Assembly: GCA_024697985.1 (NCBI GenBank)
Contig: JAILRX010000006.1
Location: 1 to 21,060, forward strand
Source: Treponemataceae bacterium
GTDB lineage: Bacteria; Spirochaetota; Spirochaetia; Treponematales; Treponemataceae
Direction of reading: 5' to 3'
Length of the DNA stretch: 21,060 nucleotides
The number at the start of each line of letters is the position of its first letter. Position 1 is the stretch's first letter. The notes beneath the pieces are model-generated. The model had not been told where the DNA came from and did no database searches. It saw nothing but the letters and a program-made list of their open reading frames with translations. Positions 7,075 to 14,340 of this stretch are shown here, one piece after another. A program made the position numbers and the translations under genes.

Positions 7075-8628
7075 TTATGAACGAACCCAGGTTGGCCCCT
7101 GTGGAGTATCGATGATTGAAATGCCTCTGTTTTTAAGTTCATCACGAATCTTGTCTGCAAGAGCATAATCCTTGTTCTTTTTTGCATCAGTTCGTTTCTG
7201 AACGAGAGCATCGATTTCAGCTTTCTCTGGATCGTTATCGTTGCTTGAAGTAATGACTGTAGCCTTGCTTTCTGTTTCTTTTTGAACGGCAGCGGCAGTT
7301 TCCAAAAGCTTGAGTCCTGTAACGCTGTCCATCCTGTCGATGAGGTCCAGGGCCTCTTTTACTTCAAGTGATGAATCTTTCAGGACTTTGTTTATGGTGC
7401 TCAATGCAACAGGCATCATTATGTCGTTTTCAAGTGCGCTTTTGAATGTGTCCAGATACTGACAAGCTTTTTCTGAAAGACCCTTTCTGCAGTCTGCTTC
7501 GCCTTTTTTATAGGTCTTGCCTTTTTCAAGTTTTACAGAACCTTTTGAAGCGAGTTTTGCAATTTTCTGGATAAGGGCAGCCCTTCCGTTTTTGGCACTT
7601 TCCAGGGCTTCAAGAGAGAATACGAGCTGTTTTCTGTAGTGTCCGCCCAAAAGGAAGAATCTGTAGTCCAATGGTTCAAATCCCTTATCCTTGAGGGAGA
7701 ATCCTTTTTCTTCCGGGAGAGTAGTCTGCAGCGTGATGAAGTGTCCGCTAGACTTGCTCATTTTTCCGCCTTCGAGAATCAAAAATTCGTTATGGAGCCA
7801 GTATTTAACCCATGGTCCTTCTTTCATGTCTTCTTCAGAAAAGCTTCCTTCGCTCTGGGCAATTTCGTTCGTGTGATGAACAGGAACGTGGTCGATTCCT
7901 CCTGTGTGGATGTCGATGTGCTTGCCAAGATATTTCATGCTCATTGCTGAACATTCGATGTGCCATCCTGGATATCCTCGTCCCCAAGGTGAATCCCATG
8001 TCATGGCCTGATTTTCAAATTTAGATTTTGTGAACCAAAGTACGAAGTCTCCTGGATTTCGTTTGTTTTCGTCGATTACAACTTCCTTTCGTTTTCCGGC
8101 TCCTGCGACCAGTTTATCAAGGTCGAGGTTTGCAAGTTTACCGTAGTCTTTGTAGGTTGAGATGTCGAAATACAGGTTTCCGCCTGCCATGTATGTATGA
8201 CCGTTTGCTTCGATTTTTTTGATGAGCTCAATCATTTCTGGAATGTGCTCAGTTGCCTTACAGATTACATCAGGCTTTACGATGTTGAGCGCTTCGATGT
8301 CGCTCATGAACGCATCAGTATAGAACTGTGCAACTTCGAGAACGCTCTGATGTCGTTCTTCTGCTGATTTTACCATCTTGTCGTCGCCTTCATCGCTGTC
8401 GCCTGTAAGGTGTCCGACGTCGGTGATGTTCATTACGTGTTTTTTGTCATATCCCAGATAGGTTAATGTTCTGTCCAGCGTATCCAAAAATACGTATGCA
8501 CGCAAGTTTCCGATATGCGCGTAATTATAAACCGTCGGACCGCATCCGTAGAATCCAACGAAATTTTCATGAACTGGTTTGAATTCTTCAAAACTGCGAC
8601 CCATTGTGTTATATAATTTTAATGACAT
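7075..8628 (-). CDS. cysS: Cysteinyl-tRNA synthetase
   Basis: CysS attaches cysteine to tRNA-Cys in the cytoplasm. The 517-aa product has the class I HIGH motif as HIGN at residues 38-41 and KMSKS at 289-293. The zinc ligands expected for the family are C29, C226, H251 and E255 (within GCGPTVYNY, GWHIECSAMS and VHHTNEIAQSE). I chose the ATG at 8628, giving MSLKLYNTMG, because GAGGG lies 5 nt upstream; an in-frame extension to 8724 would run through the divergent murB start and adds a sequence unlike the family. A Lys/Glu/Ala-rich stretch with a Ser-Ser-Asn-Asp linker precedes the C-terminal anticodon-binding tail (QKRTDAKKNKDYALADKIRDELKNRGI). The gene diverges from murB with start codons 43 nt apart. 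Confidence 0.97.
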   Translation of the reverse strand: MSLKLYNTMGRSFEEFKPVHENFVGFYGCGPTVYNYAHIGNLRAYVFLDTLDRTLTYLGYDKKHVMNITDVGHLTGDSDEGDDKMVKSAEERHQSVLEVAQFYTDAFMSDIEALNIVKPDVICKATEHIPEMIELIKKIEANGHTYMAGGNLYFDISTYKDYGKLANLDLDKLVAGAGKRKEVVIDENKRNPGDFVLWFTKSKFENQAMTWDSPWGRGYPGWHIECSAMSMKYLGKHIDIHTGGIDHVPVHHTNEIAQSEGSFSEEDMKEGPWVKYWLHNEFLILEGGKMSKSSGHFITLQTTLPEEKGFSLKDKGFEPLDYRFFLLGGHYRKQLVFSLEALESAKNGRAALIQKIAKLASKGSVKLEKGKTYKKGEADCRKGLSEKACQYLDTFKSALENDIMMPVALSTINKVLKDSSLEVKEALDLIDRMDSVTGLKLLETAAAVQKETESKATVITSSNDNDPEKAEIDALVQKRTDAKKNKDYALADKIRDELKNRGISIIDTPQGPTWVRS

Positions 8629-8636
8629 AATAACCC

Positions 8637-8665
8637 TCGATTTTTTAACGAAAAATTTGTATAAT
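8637..8665 (+). promoter_or_regulatory. Promoter abutting the murB start (leaderless)
   Basis: A consensus TATAAT (8660-8665) is exactly 6 nt before the murB ATG at 8672. The hexamer 17 bp upstream (TCGATT, 8637-8642) is a poor -35. No Shine-Dalgarno lies between the box and the start. This also selects the ATG at 8672 over an in-frame ATG at 8579. Confidence 0.6.
8658..8663 (-). promoter_or_regulatory. Possible -10 box for cysS overlapping the murB -10
   Basis: On the minus strand TATACA (8663-8658) overlaps the murB TATAAT (8660-8665) on the plus strand. It would place the cysS start near 8651 with a leader of about 22 nt carrying the GAGGG. I see no good -35, so this is tentative. Confidence 0.35.
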
Positions 8666-8671
8666 TTATAT

Positions 8672-9637
8672 ATGAATAATCTATGTAAAATAACGGAAAA
8701 TTTCAATATACAAGATTGCTTCAAAGGGGAGTTTTCATCTCTTTCTTCGATAATTCATTCTGATGAGCCTCTTTTACCACGCACGACTTTTAAAGTCGGT
8801 GGAAATGCCCGTTTCTTTGCTGCTCCAAAAGACACCGAACAGCTGATTTTGCTTTTTAGGTTTTGTGCCCAAAACTCAATTCCGTTTTTTGTGCTCGGTG
8901 GAGGTTCGAACCTTGTAATCTCTGATTCTGGAATTGATGCACTTGTCATATCAACTGAAAATATCAATGAGATTTCACTTGTTCCTGGCGAAAAACCGTC
9001 CATCAAATGTGGAAGTGGCGCAACAATCAAAAAACTTACTGAATTTTGCATAGATTCATCCCTTTCAGGGTTGGAAAGTTTTGCCGGTCTTCCTGGGACC
9101 TGCGGCGGTGCAGCCTATATGAACGCCCGCTGTTTCAACGTTTCGTTCAGTGAAAAAATCCAGAGCGTCAGTTACATTGATGAAAATTTTGAAGAAAGGC
9201 TTTATCAGATGAAGGAGTCAGACTGGGATTATAAAAAGTCTCCTTTTCAGATTCTGATTGCGCAAAAAAAATGCCTTGCGATAACTCAGGTGCAGCTTGC
9301 ATCGGAAAAATCAGATGCAGAATCCGTCAGAGCTGAATCAGAAAAGCATGTTCAGTTCAGGGAAGAGAAGGGGCATTTTAAGTTTCCGTCCGCAGGCAGT
9401 GTCTTTAAAAACAATCACGATTTTGGAAAACCAAGCGGTCAGATTGTTGATGAATGCGGACTTCGCTCATTGAAGGTTGGCGGCGCTCAGGTTGCTCCTT
9501 GGCACGGAAATTTCATCATCAATACCGGAGACGCTACAGCCTCTGATATAAAAAAACTTGTCCAGATGGTGCAGGAAAAAGTAAAGGAGAAGACAGGTTT
9601 TTCTCTTGAGTGTGAAATAATTTTCACCGATAATTAA
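8672..9637 (+). CDS. murB: UDP-N-acetylenolpyruvoylglucosamine reductase
   Basis: MurB uses FAD and NADPH to reduce UDP-GlcNAc-enolpyruvate to UDP-MurNAc, the second committed step of peptidoglycan precursor synthesis. The 321-aa product has the FAD-binding segment LGGGSNLVISDSGI (75-88), GLPGTCGGAAYMNA (139-152), the YKKSPF motif (187-192), GSVFKN with catalytic Ser243, and Glu313 in LECEI. Substrate loops PSGQIVDECGLRS (254-266) and WHGNFIINTGDA (277-288) are intact. The usual A-G-A-Y-G after MNA reads RCFN (152-156), a departure from the common consensus that may be lineage-specific. The ATG at 8672 was chosen because a TATAAT sits 6 nt upstream; the mRNA is predicted to be leaderless. It runs divergently from cysS. 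Confidence 0.95.
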   Translation: MNNLCKITENFNIQDCFKGEFSSLSSIIHSDEPLLPRTTFKVGGNARFFAAPKDTEQLILLFRFCAQNSIPFFVLGGGSNLVISDSGIDALVISTENINEISLVPGEKPSIKCGSGATIKKLTEFCIDSSLSGLESFAGLPGTCGGAAYMNARCFNVSFSEKIQSVSYIDENFEERLYQMKESDWDYKKSPFQILIAQKKCLAITQVQLASEKSDAESVRAESEKHVQFREEKGHFKFPSAGSVFKNNHDFGKPSGQIVDECGLRSLKVGGAQVAPWHGNFIINTGDATASDIKKLVQMVQEKVKEKTGFSLECEIIFTDN

Positions 9638-9691
9638 AAATATAAGTATTTGTTAATTTTTGTATAATCTCTATTTGCGTTTCTGATTTTG

Positions 9692-9720
9692 TTGACAATT
9701 GCTTACATGGAATTTATAAT
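9692..9720 (+). promoter_or_regulatory. Perfect consensus promoter abutting a GTG start (leaderless)
   Basis: TTGACA (9692-9697) and TATAAT (9715-9720) are both perfect matches and are separated by 17 bp. The GTG at 9726 begins only 5 nt after the -10, so transcription would start at the A at 9725 or on the GTG itself. This is the strongest promoter in the window. Confidence 0.9.
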
Positions 9721-9725
9721 TTTTA

Positions 9726-10931
9726 GTGGATGGTGTTGTTTTGTTACAGTTAGCCTTTTTAAACTATAGAAAAAATGCCTATATATTGATTGAGGGAAAA
9801 GAAGCTACAGATAGGTTTTTTATTATTCAAAGCGGACAAGTTCGTTGTTCCAAGGTTCTTAATGTTGTAGAAGATACAATTCTTGGTCCTGGAGACTTTG
9901 TCGGCGTTATCCCTTGTATGGCAGGCAGACCTCAGACTGAAACTGTAATAGCAATGACCGATGTTGTCCTTATTTCGGTTCGACGAGATCAATATATTGA
10001 ATTGGTTACAAGCAATACTCCTGTTGCTCTTAAAATCATCAGAACATTCTCTGAAAGAATGAGAACTTTGAATGATTTGCTTACCAAACTTACACTAAAA
10101 AACAATGTTATTGCCTCTCCAGAACAGTTATATTCTATTGCGGCTTACTATGAGGAAAATGGAAACATTGATGTTGCTTCATATGGTTTTTATCAATACC
10201 TGAAGGCTTGTCCTACAGGTCCTATGGCAGAAAATGCAAAGAGACGTTTTGTTTCATTGAAACCTCGTTCCAAGGCCGTTTATTATGAGCCTTCTGCTGA
10301 TCAGCTTAGATCTTATCCTAAAAACACAATGATTTTTTCAGAGTGTCAGTCAGGTTCTGATATGTTCATCATTCAAAGCGGTCAGGTAAAGATTACAAAA
10401 TTCGTAAATAACAACGAAGTTACGCTTGCCGTTCTTAAAAAAGGTGAGTTCTTTGGAGAAATGGCTCTTTTGGAAAACAAGCCTAGATCTGCCAGTGCAA
10501 TCGCTTTTGAAGACTGCAAGCTTCTTGTCGTAAACAAGCAGAACTTTAACCAGATGGTACAGACCCAGGCAAAGATGATTTTCCAGATTACGACGACTTT
10601 CGCAGAACGACTTTGGTCTATGGACCGACAGCTTGAAAATACGGCTATTTCTGATCCTATCAATAAGCTTTTGGATATGCTCGCTCTTCAGATTGAAAAG
10701 ATGCGTCTCCCTTATACAAAGGGAACAAGCTATCAGTTTGATATTACTCCTGTGGATCTTTGCAATATGTGCGGAATTCCTAATGAAGAACAGCCTCAGA
10801 TTATCCGTGTATTTGTGACTAATTCAAGAATCAAGCTTGTTGCAAATAAGATTTTCGTTAAGGATGTTGATGACCTGATTGCCTTCTCCATCTATTGCCG
10901 AAATCACAGTGCTAAAAAGGCTGCTCAATGA
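9726..10931 (+). CDS. Protein with two cyclic-nucleotide-binding domains and a degenerate Crp-like C-terminus
   Basis: The 401-aa product has two Crp/cAMP-receptor-type beta-roll domains, at about 10-115 and 190-300. They are joined by a TPR-like helical linker (about 130-175). The second keeps the phosphate-binding cassette FGEMALLENKPRSASAIA (243-260), with the Glu and Arg that contact cyclic nucleotide. In the first the cassette reads FVGVIPCMAGRPQTETVIA, lacking both, so it probably binds no nucleotide. Residues about 308-390 resemble a worn winged helix (TPVDLCNMCGIPNEEQPQIIRVF). It may be a cyclic-nucleotide-responsive regulator, with DNA binding uncertain. The GTG at 9726 is supported by the promoter 5 nt upstream; a TTG at 9741 is an alternative. 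It overlaps the next gene by 4 nt (ATGA), so the genes are co-transcribed. Confidence 0.82.
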   Translation: MDGVVLLQLAFLNYRKNAYILIEGKEATDRFFIIQSGQVRCSKVLNVVEDTILGPGDFVGVIPCMAGRPQTETVIAMTDVVLISVRRDQYIELVTSNTPVALKIIRTFSERMRTLNDLLTKLTLKNNVIASPEQLYSIAAYYEENGNIDVASYGFYQYLKACPTGPMAENAKRRFVSLKPRSKAVYYEPSADQLRSYPKNTMIFSECQSGSDMFIIQSGQVKITKFVNNNEVTLAVLKKGEFFGEMALLENKPRSASAIAFEDCKLLVVNKQNFNQMVQTQAKMIFQITTTFAERLWSMDRQLENTAISDPINKLLDMLALQIEKMRLPYTKGTSYQFDITPVDLCNMCGIPNEEQPQIIRVFVTNSRIKLVANKIFVKDVDDLIAFSIYCRNHSAKKAAQ

Positions 10932-11470
10932 TAAAGAAAAATCTTGGACTGCTGATTTTTGCACTTTTTGCATCAGTTTCAATTTTTGCACAGCAAACTT
11001 CAACATCTCCCTTGCCACGCGGATATTCTGACATTCAGCTTGGCCTTACTGTTGATGAAGTAAAGGATCTTCTCAAAAAGAACTCTATTTTTGGTTTCCG
11101 TGGAGACCGAGATGTTTCCTTGCTTCCGACTCAGGAACGCGTTTTGATTGAAACTGCTGGTTCTTCCTTCTTTTCACGATGCTGGTTCCAGTTCTATGAA
11201 GACAAGCTTTATGCCATCACCTTGAACGTAAACACGAAACGGATGGACTATTATTCCATGTTCACTCGTTTTTGCGAAAAATATGGAAAGCCTGCTACGT
11301 TAAATCCTTCTAAAGCTGAATGGGAAGATGACGGAATCATTCTTTCGCTCGAAAAACCTTTGACCGTAAAATACATTGATTCAAAAGTCTACAATGAGCT
11401 TATCGATTCAGGTGAGAAATTGAAGTCATCTGAAAGCGTTATTCGAGAAGAATTCTTAAATACATTCTAA
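10928..11470 (+). CDS. Exported protein of unknown function
   Basis: I do not recognise this 180-aa protein. It has a clear Sec signal peptide (about 1-21, cleavage after SIFA) and a mature part starting with QQTSTSPLPRGYSDIQLGLTVDEVKDLLKKN. The pattern of a short beta segment, an IQLGLTVDEVKDLL helix and repeated aromatic strands (FSRCWFQFYEDKLYAITL) resembles small periplasmic proteins that appear as tandem or single beta-alpha modules in treponemes, but this is only an impression. Its ATG overlaps the stop of the cyclic-nucleotide-domain gene (ATGA), so its expression is coupled to that gene. The DUF192 lipoprotein follows after 16 nt. Confidence 0.75.
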   Translation: MIKKNLGLLIFALFASVSIFAQQTSTSPLPRGYSDIQLGLTVDEVKDLLKKNSIFGFRGDRDVSLLPTQERVLIETAGSSFFSRCWFQFYEDKLYAITLNVNTKRMDYYSMFTRFCEKYGKPATLNPSKAEWEDDGIILSLEKPLTVKYIDSKVYNELIDSGEKLKSSESVIREEFLNTF

Positions 11471-11486
11471 ATTTCCGGAAAAAATC

Positions 11487-11930
11487 ATGAAAAAATCCGC
11501 TTTTTTAATTTCAGTTTTTATGATGCTTTTTGTATTGAGTTCCTGCAGCGCATCGCGTCTTGAAAAAAAGACTCTTACGATTCAGACTTCGGACGGAAGG
11601 GAAGTGACGGTAAATGCCGAAATGGCCAGAACCGAAAAAGAACAGATGAAAGGCTTTATGGAAAGGAAAAAGATTCCCGAAGGAACTGGAATGCTCTTTT
11701 TATTTCAAAAGGATAAGATTGCCCGTTTCTGGATGAAGAACACTCCGACAGCACTTTCGATTGCATATATTGATCATAATGGAATTATTAGAGATATTTT
11801 TGATATGACTCCGTTCAGCCTTTCTGAAGTCGTAAGTACCTGCTATGTCCGCTATGCACTTGAAGTGCCGCAGGGCTGGTTCGGTAAGGTAGGCGTTCAA
11901 AAAGGCGACAGATTAGTTCTGGATTTTTAG
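11487..11930 (+). CDS. DUF192 lipoprotein
   Basis: The 147-aa product has a lipoprotein signal (FVLSSC, lipidated Cys at residue 20). A DUF192 domain at about 28-147 shows the family hallmarks VNAEMARTEKEQMKGFMERKKIPEGTGMLF, FWMKNTPTALSIAYID and the terminal VQKGDRLVLDF. DUF192 proteins are small envelope or cytoplasmic proteins of unknown biochemical role. The GGAAAA ahead of the ATG is a weak ribosome binding site, as expected for the last gene of an operon that starts at 9726. It is convergent with the TPR gene, with only 2 nt between their stop codons and no hairpin there. Confidence 0.88.
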   Translation: MKKSAFLISVFMMLFVLSSCSASRLEKKTLTIQTSDGREVTVNAEMARTEKEQMKGFMERKKIPEGTGMLFLFQKDKIARFWMKNTPTALSIAYIDHNGIIRDIFDMTPFSLSEVVSTCYVRYALEVPQGWFGKVGVQKGDRLVLDF

Positions 11931-11932
11931 TC

Positions 11933-13066
11933 TTAAATCAGGCTTTTCATTGCTTCTTTTGCAAGAAGGTCGTTCGGATCAATTTCGAGTACGATTTCAA
12001 AATATTTTCTTGCCTGTTCTGGATTGCCTTCCTGCAATTCCAAAAATCCGAGGTTTGAAAGAATTTTCGTGTTTTCGTTTTCAAAAGAAAGCGCCCTCAT
12101 CAGGTGTGCCCTGGCTTCTTCTATGTTGCCTTCTTCCTTGCAGCAGATTGCAAGTTCGTTGAGGGTGTCTGCATTTTCTCCGCCACATTCGATAGCCTGA
12201 AGAAAAGCAGCTTTTCCGTCCTGCCATCTTCCGAGCCGTCTTAAAGCCCAGCCAAGCATGAACCAGGCGTTCCAGACTTTTGGATTTTTCTGCAGGAATT
12301 CCCTGATTTTCTCAAGGGCCTTTTCTTCCTGTTCCATCTTTATGAAATCGTAGGCGCTCTTGAAAAGTTCATCCTCGAGGTTTCTGCTGCAGATGTCGTT
12401 TATGATTTCTTTGGCGCGGTCCCTCTTGTATTTGTCGTTGTCAGAAAGCTTGTTGTCTTCGGTTTCTTTTGTAAGCGTGAGGTAGGTTTCAAAGCAGTCT
12501 TTTCCCTTTGCGTAATTTCTCTGCTTGAGGTAGAAAAATGCGGCATTGAAAAAAGCGTCTGGAATTGCCGGTTCTGCAACCATTGCTTTCTTGTAATAGT
12601 CAAAGGCGATGTCATCGTATGCATCTGCATCTTCGTTCAAACCAGAACGTCTGTAACTTTCAGCCTTTTGGTCAAAAAAGAGGGCAGAATTCAAGATTAC
12701 GGTCATGTCTTCTGGATCCAGTCCGTGGAGGGCCGTAAAAATTTCTTCTGCAATATCCCAGTCTTCGTTTCGGGTTTTCAGAATTGCGGCTTCTGTAAGT
12801 TCTGCCTTGATGTTTGGTTTTGAAGCAAGAATGATGCTTCTGTAATACTGAACGTTAGGATTATCAACTTCGTATGCAAGGACCGTAAGGATTCCGGCTA
12901 AAACCATTTCCCATTTGAGATCCTTGATGTCAAATTCCTTGATGTCCGGGCTTGGCATCTGAATTGGGAGAGGGATTGTAGTGTCGATTTTATAGGCATC
13001 TTTTGGAAGTACATAATCGTCCGGTAAGGTTACGTAAATAATTGAGTTTAATGGATCTGAATTCAT
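11933..13066 (-). CDS. TPR-repeat protein
   Basis: The 377-aa product has no signal peptide. After an N-terminal 75 residues without recognised domain, it consists of helical TPR-type repeats through the C-terminus. Examples are AFFNAAFFYLKQRNYAKGKDCF, AWFMLGWALRRLGRWQDGKAAF, TLNELAICCKEEGNIEEARAHL and ILSNLGFLELQEGNPEQARKYF. TPR arrays act as protein-docking scaffolds in the cytoplasm; the partner is unknown. AAGGAA upstream of the ATG at 13066 serves as ribosome binding site. It follows the PilZ gene by 28 nt on the same strand and is probably co-transcribed with it, which hints at a role near c-di-GMP signalling, but that is inference. Confidence 0.85.
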   Translation of the reverse strand: MNSDPLNSIIYVTLPDDYVLPKDAYKIDTTIPLPIQMPSPDIKEFDIKDLKWEMVLAGILTVLAYEVDNPNVQYYRSIILASKPNIKAELTEAAILKTRNEDWDIAEEIFTALHGLDPEDMTVILNSALFFDQKAESYRRSGLNEDADAYDDIAFDYYKKAMVAEPAIPDAFFNAAFFYLKQRNYAKGKDCFETYLTLTKETEDNKLSDNDKYKRDRAKEIINDICSRNLEDELFKSAYDFIKMEQEEKALEKIREFLQKNPKVWNAWFMLGWALRRLGRWQDGKAAFLQAIECGGENADTLNELAICCKEEGNIEEARAHLMRALSFENENTKILSNLGFLELQEGNPEQARKYFEIVLEIDPNDLLAKEAMKSLI

Positions 13067-13094
13067 TTTTTTTCCTTAAAAATTTTTGCTTTTT

Positions 13095-13919
13095 TTAGGA
13101 GTTGAACATTGTCTTTCGGATGGTTGTAAGGTAGTTGTTTACGTGCATCTTGTAAGACATAGGAATTGCGTCCTCATTGAATTTTATGCTGGCAGCTACG
13201 ATGTCTTTTCTTTCGCCGACATTTTCCGCCTTTACGACAACACCTGGAATGTTGATTGTTTCCCGAGGTCCGTCAAAATCCAGTCTAAGAACGGCTTCTT
13301 TATCTTTAATGAAGGCTGCAAGTCCTTTTAATATGACCTGTGCTCCTGAGAATGAAAGGTCTCGAAGAATGCAGTTTCTTGGAACTGCCTGTACCTGCAC
13401 GATGGTTTCCATCTGAACGAGGTTCAGTTTTCTTCGTGTATCTTCAGAAAGAACGATTCTTTCTTCTTTTCGTTTTAATGCGTTTACGTTTGCTTCGAGG
13501 AGTGAACCCAATGATTCAATCAAGTCGTCCGGTGGTCTTTGTGTAAACTGGAGTGTAATGATTGCAAGATCCTGTGAGTTCATGTATGGCTCGATGTTTG
13601 TAACACGAGCAGAAACAAAGAACATGATAGGCTGTGCATCAACCTGCAAAAAGCAGTAACGCAAGTTAACAATCATGGATTTTTCTTGTGAAGATTTGAG
13701 TGCTGTGTAAGCGCCGCCTTCTTTTGTACCGACAATGATTTTGGCAGTTATAAGTGAAGTGCTGTTGATGATGCAAGGCCACTGACCTTCGCTGCACTTG
13801 ATATAAATCTGTCTTGGATCTAAGTGAAGTGTACGGATAATTTCTTTTGTAAAGGTTACGTCAGTGTCACGATACATGTCGTAATACTTAGTAATCTGCT
13901 GTGCAGTAATAACACCCAT
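13095..13919 (-). CDS. PilZ-domain c-di-GMP receptor with N-terminal extension
   Basis: The 274-aa product has a C-terminal PilZ domain at about 148-265. The c-di-GMP signature is complete: R150-x3-R154 (RKEER) and D187-x-S189-x-x-G192 (DLSFSG). The N-terminal 145 residues form a separate beta-rich domain of the kind seen in spirochaete PilZ proteins. Such proteins bind c-di-GMP and change motility, adhesion or gene expression. I chose the ATG at 13919, MGVITAQQ, since a near-consensus promoter (TTGACA-17-TATTAT) ends 7 nt upstream of it. An in-frame ATG at 13955 would lie within that promoter's -35. No Shine-Dalgarno is present. The TPR gene follows 28 nt later. The rpsU terminator upstream insulates it. 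Confidence 0.88.
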   Translation of the reverse strand: MGVITAQQITKYYDMYRDTDVTFTKEIIRTLHLDPRQIYIKCSEGQWPCIINSTSLITAKIIVGTKEGGAYTALKSSQEKSMIVNLRYCFLQVDAQPIMFFVSARVTNIEPYMNSQDLAIITLQFTQRPPDDLIESLGSLLEANVNALKRKEERIVLSEDTRRKLNLVQMETIVQVQAVPRNCILRDLSFSGAQVILKGLAAFIKDKEAVLRLDFDGPRETINIPGVVVKAENVGERKDIVAASIKFNEDAIPMSYKMHVNNYLTTIRKTMFNS

Positions 13920-13926
13920 ACAATTA

Positions 13927-13955
13927 ATAATAGTGTATAAGTTCCTAAGTGTCAA
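13927..13955 (-). promoter_or_regulatory. Promoter abutting the PilZ gene start (leaderless)
   Basis: A perfect TTGACA (13955-13950), a 17-bp spacer and TATTAT (13932-13927, five of six matches) are followed by 7 nt and the ATG at 13919. The transcript would start at or one base before the ATG. Confidence 0.85.
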
Positions 13956-13988
13956 TTGAAAAGTGGCTGATGTAGAAAGGGCTTGGAT

Positions 13989-14026
13989 AAAAAAAAGACC
14001 TGATGATTGACTTGCAATCTCAGGTC
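13989..14026 (-). terminator. Intrinsic terminator of rpsU
   Basis: On the minus strand GACCTGA-GATTG pairs with CAATC-(bulge)-TCAGGTC (hairpin 14026-13997), followed by eight U residues (13996-13989). It sits 20-57 nt after the rpsU stop and ends 34 nt before the -35 of the PilZ promoter. Confidence 0.9.
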
Positions 14027-14045
14027 CTGTATTCGCCAGTAAAAC

Positions 14046-14240
14046 TTAACCGTTCTTCTGCTTTTTTTTCATCATTTTGCGCTGAAGAGTTTTGTTCTTG
14101 CGATTCTTAATGGTAGAAGGTTTTTCGTAGTATTCGCGTTTTTTGTATTCGCGGATGATTCCTTCTCGTTCAACCATTCGTTTGAAACGTTTGATTGCTT
14201 TTTCAAGGTTTTCTGAGTCGTCAACGAGAATTTTTGCCAT
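14046..14240 (-). CDS. rpsU: 30S ribosomal protein S21
   Basis: The 64-aa product is very basic and matches S21 throughout: KILVDDSENLEKAIKRFKRMVEREGIIREYKKREYYEKPS, then a Lys-rich tail. S21 sits on the small-subunit platform near the anti-Shine-Dalgarno end of 16S rRNA and affects initiation on leadered mRNAs. The start is fixed by a very strong Shine-Dalgarno AAGGAGGTGA at 14255-14246. The gene has its own near-consensus promoter and an intrinsic terminator, so it is an isolated transcription unit with a leader of about 39 nt. A 7-bp hairpin with one mismatch in that leader could mask part of the Shine-Dalgarno. S21 is absent from some bacterial lineages and its presence here is normal for spirochaetes. 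Confidence 0.97.
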   Translation of the reverse strand: MAKILVDDSENLEKAIKRFKRMVEREGIIREYKKREYYEKPSTIKNRKNKTLQRKMMKKKQKNG

Positions 14241-14285
14241 TATTTTCACCTCCTTCGGCCATTCCGTAAGAATTAGAACAGTTTC

Positions 14286-14314
14286 ATTATCCTGAATTTT
14301 GATTTTTGAGTCAA
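14286..14314 (-). promoter_or_regulatory. Promoter of rpsU
   Basis: TTGACT (14314-14309), a 17-bp spacer and GATAAT (14291-14286) predict a transcription start near 14279, giving a 39-nt leader with a strong Shine-Dalgarno. The promoter lies in the 100-nt gap after the 362-aa gene. Confidence 0.85.
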
Positions 14315-14340
14315 TAGAGCTTTGATTTTTTAGTGTTTTT

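Noticed and set aside
9663..9668. Second TATAAT between murB and the cyclic-nucleotide gene
   Set aside because: No -35 at a suitable distance, and the perfect promoter at 9692-9720 lies downstream and explains the gene.
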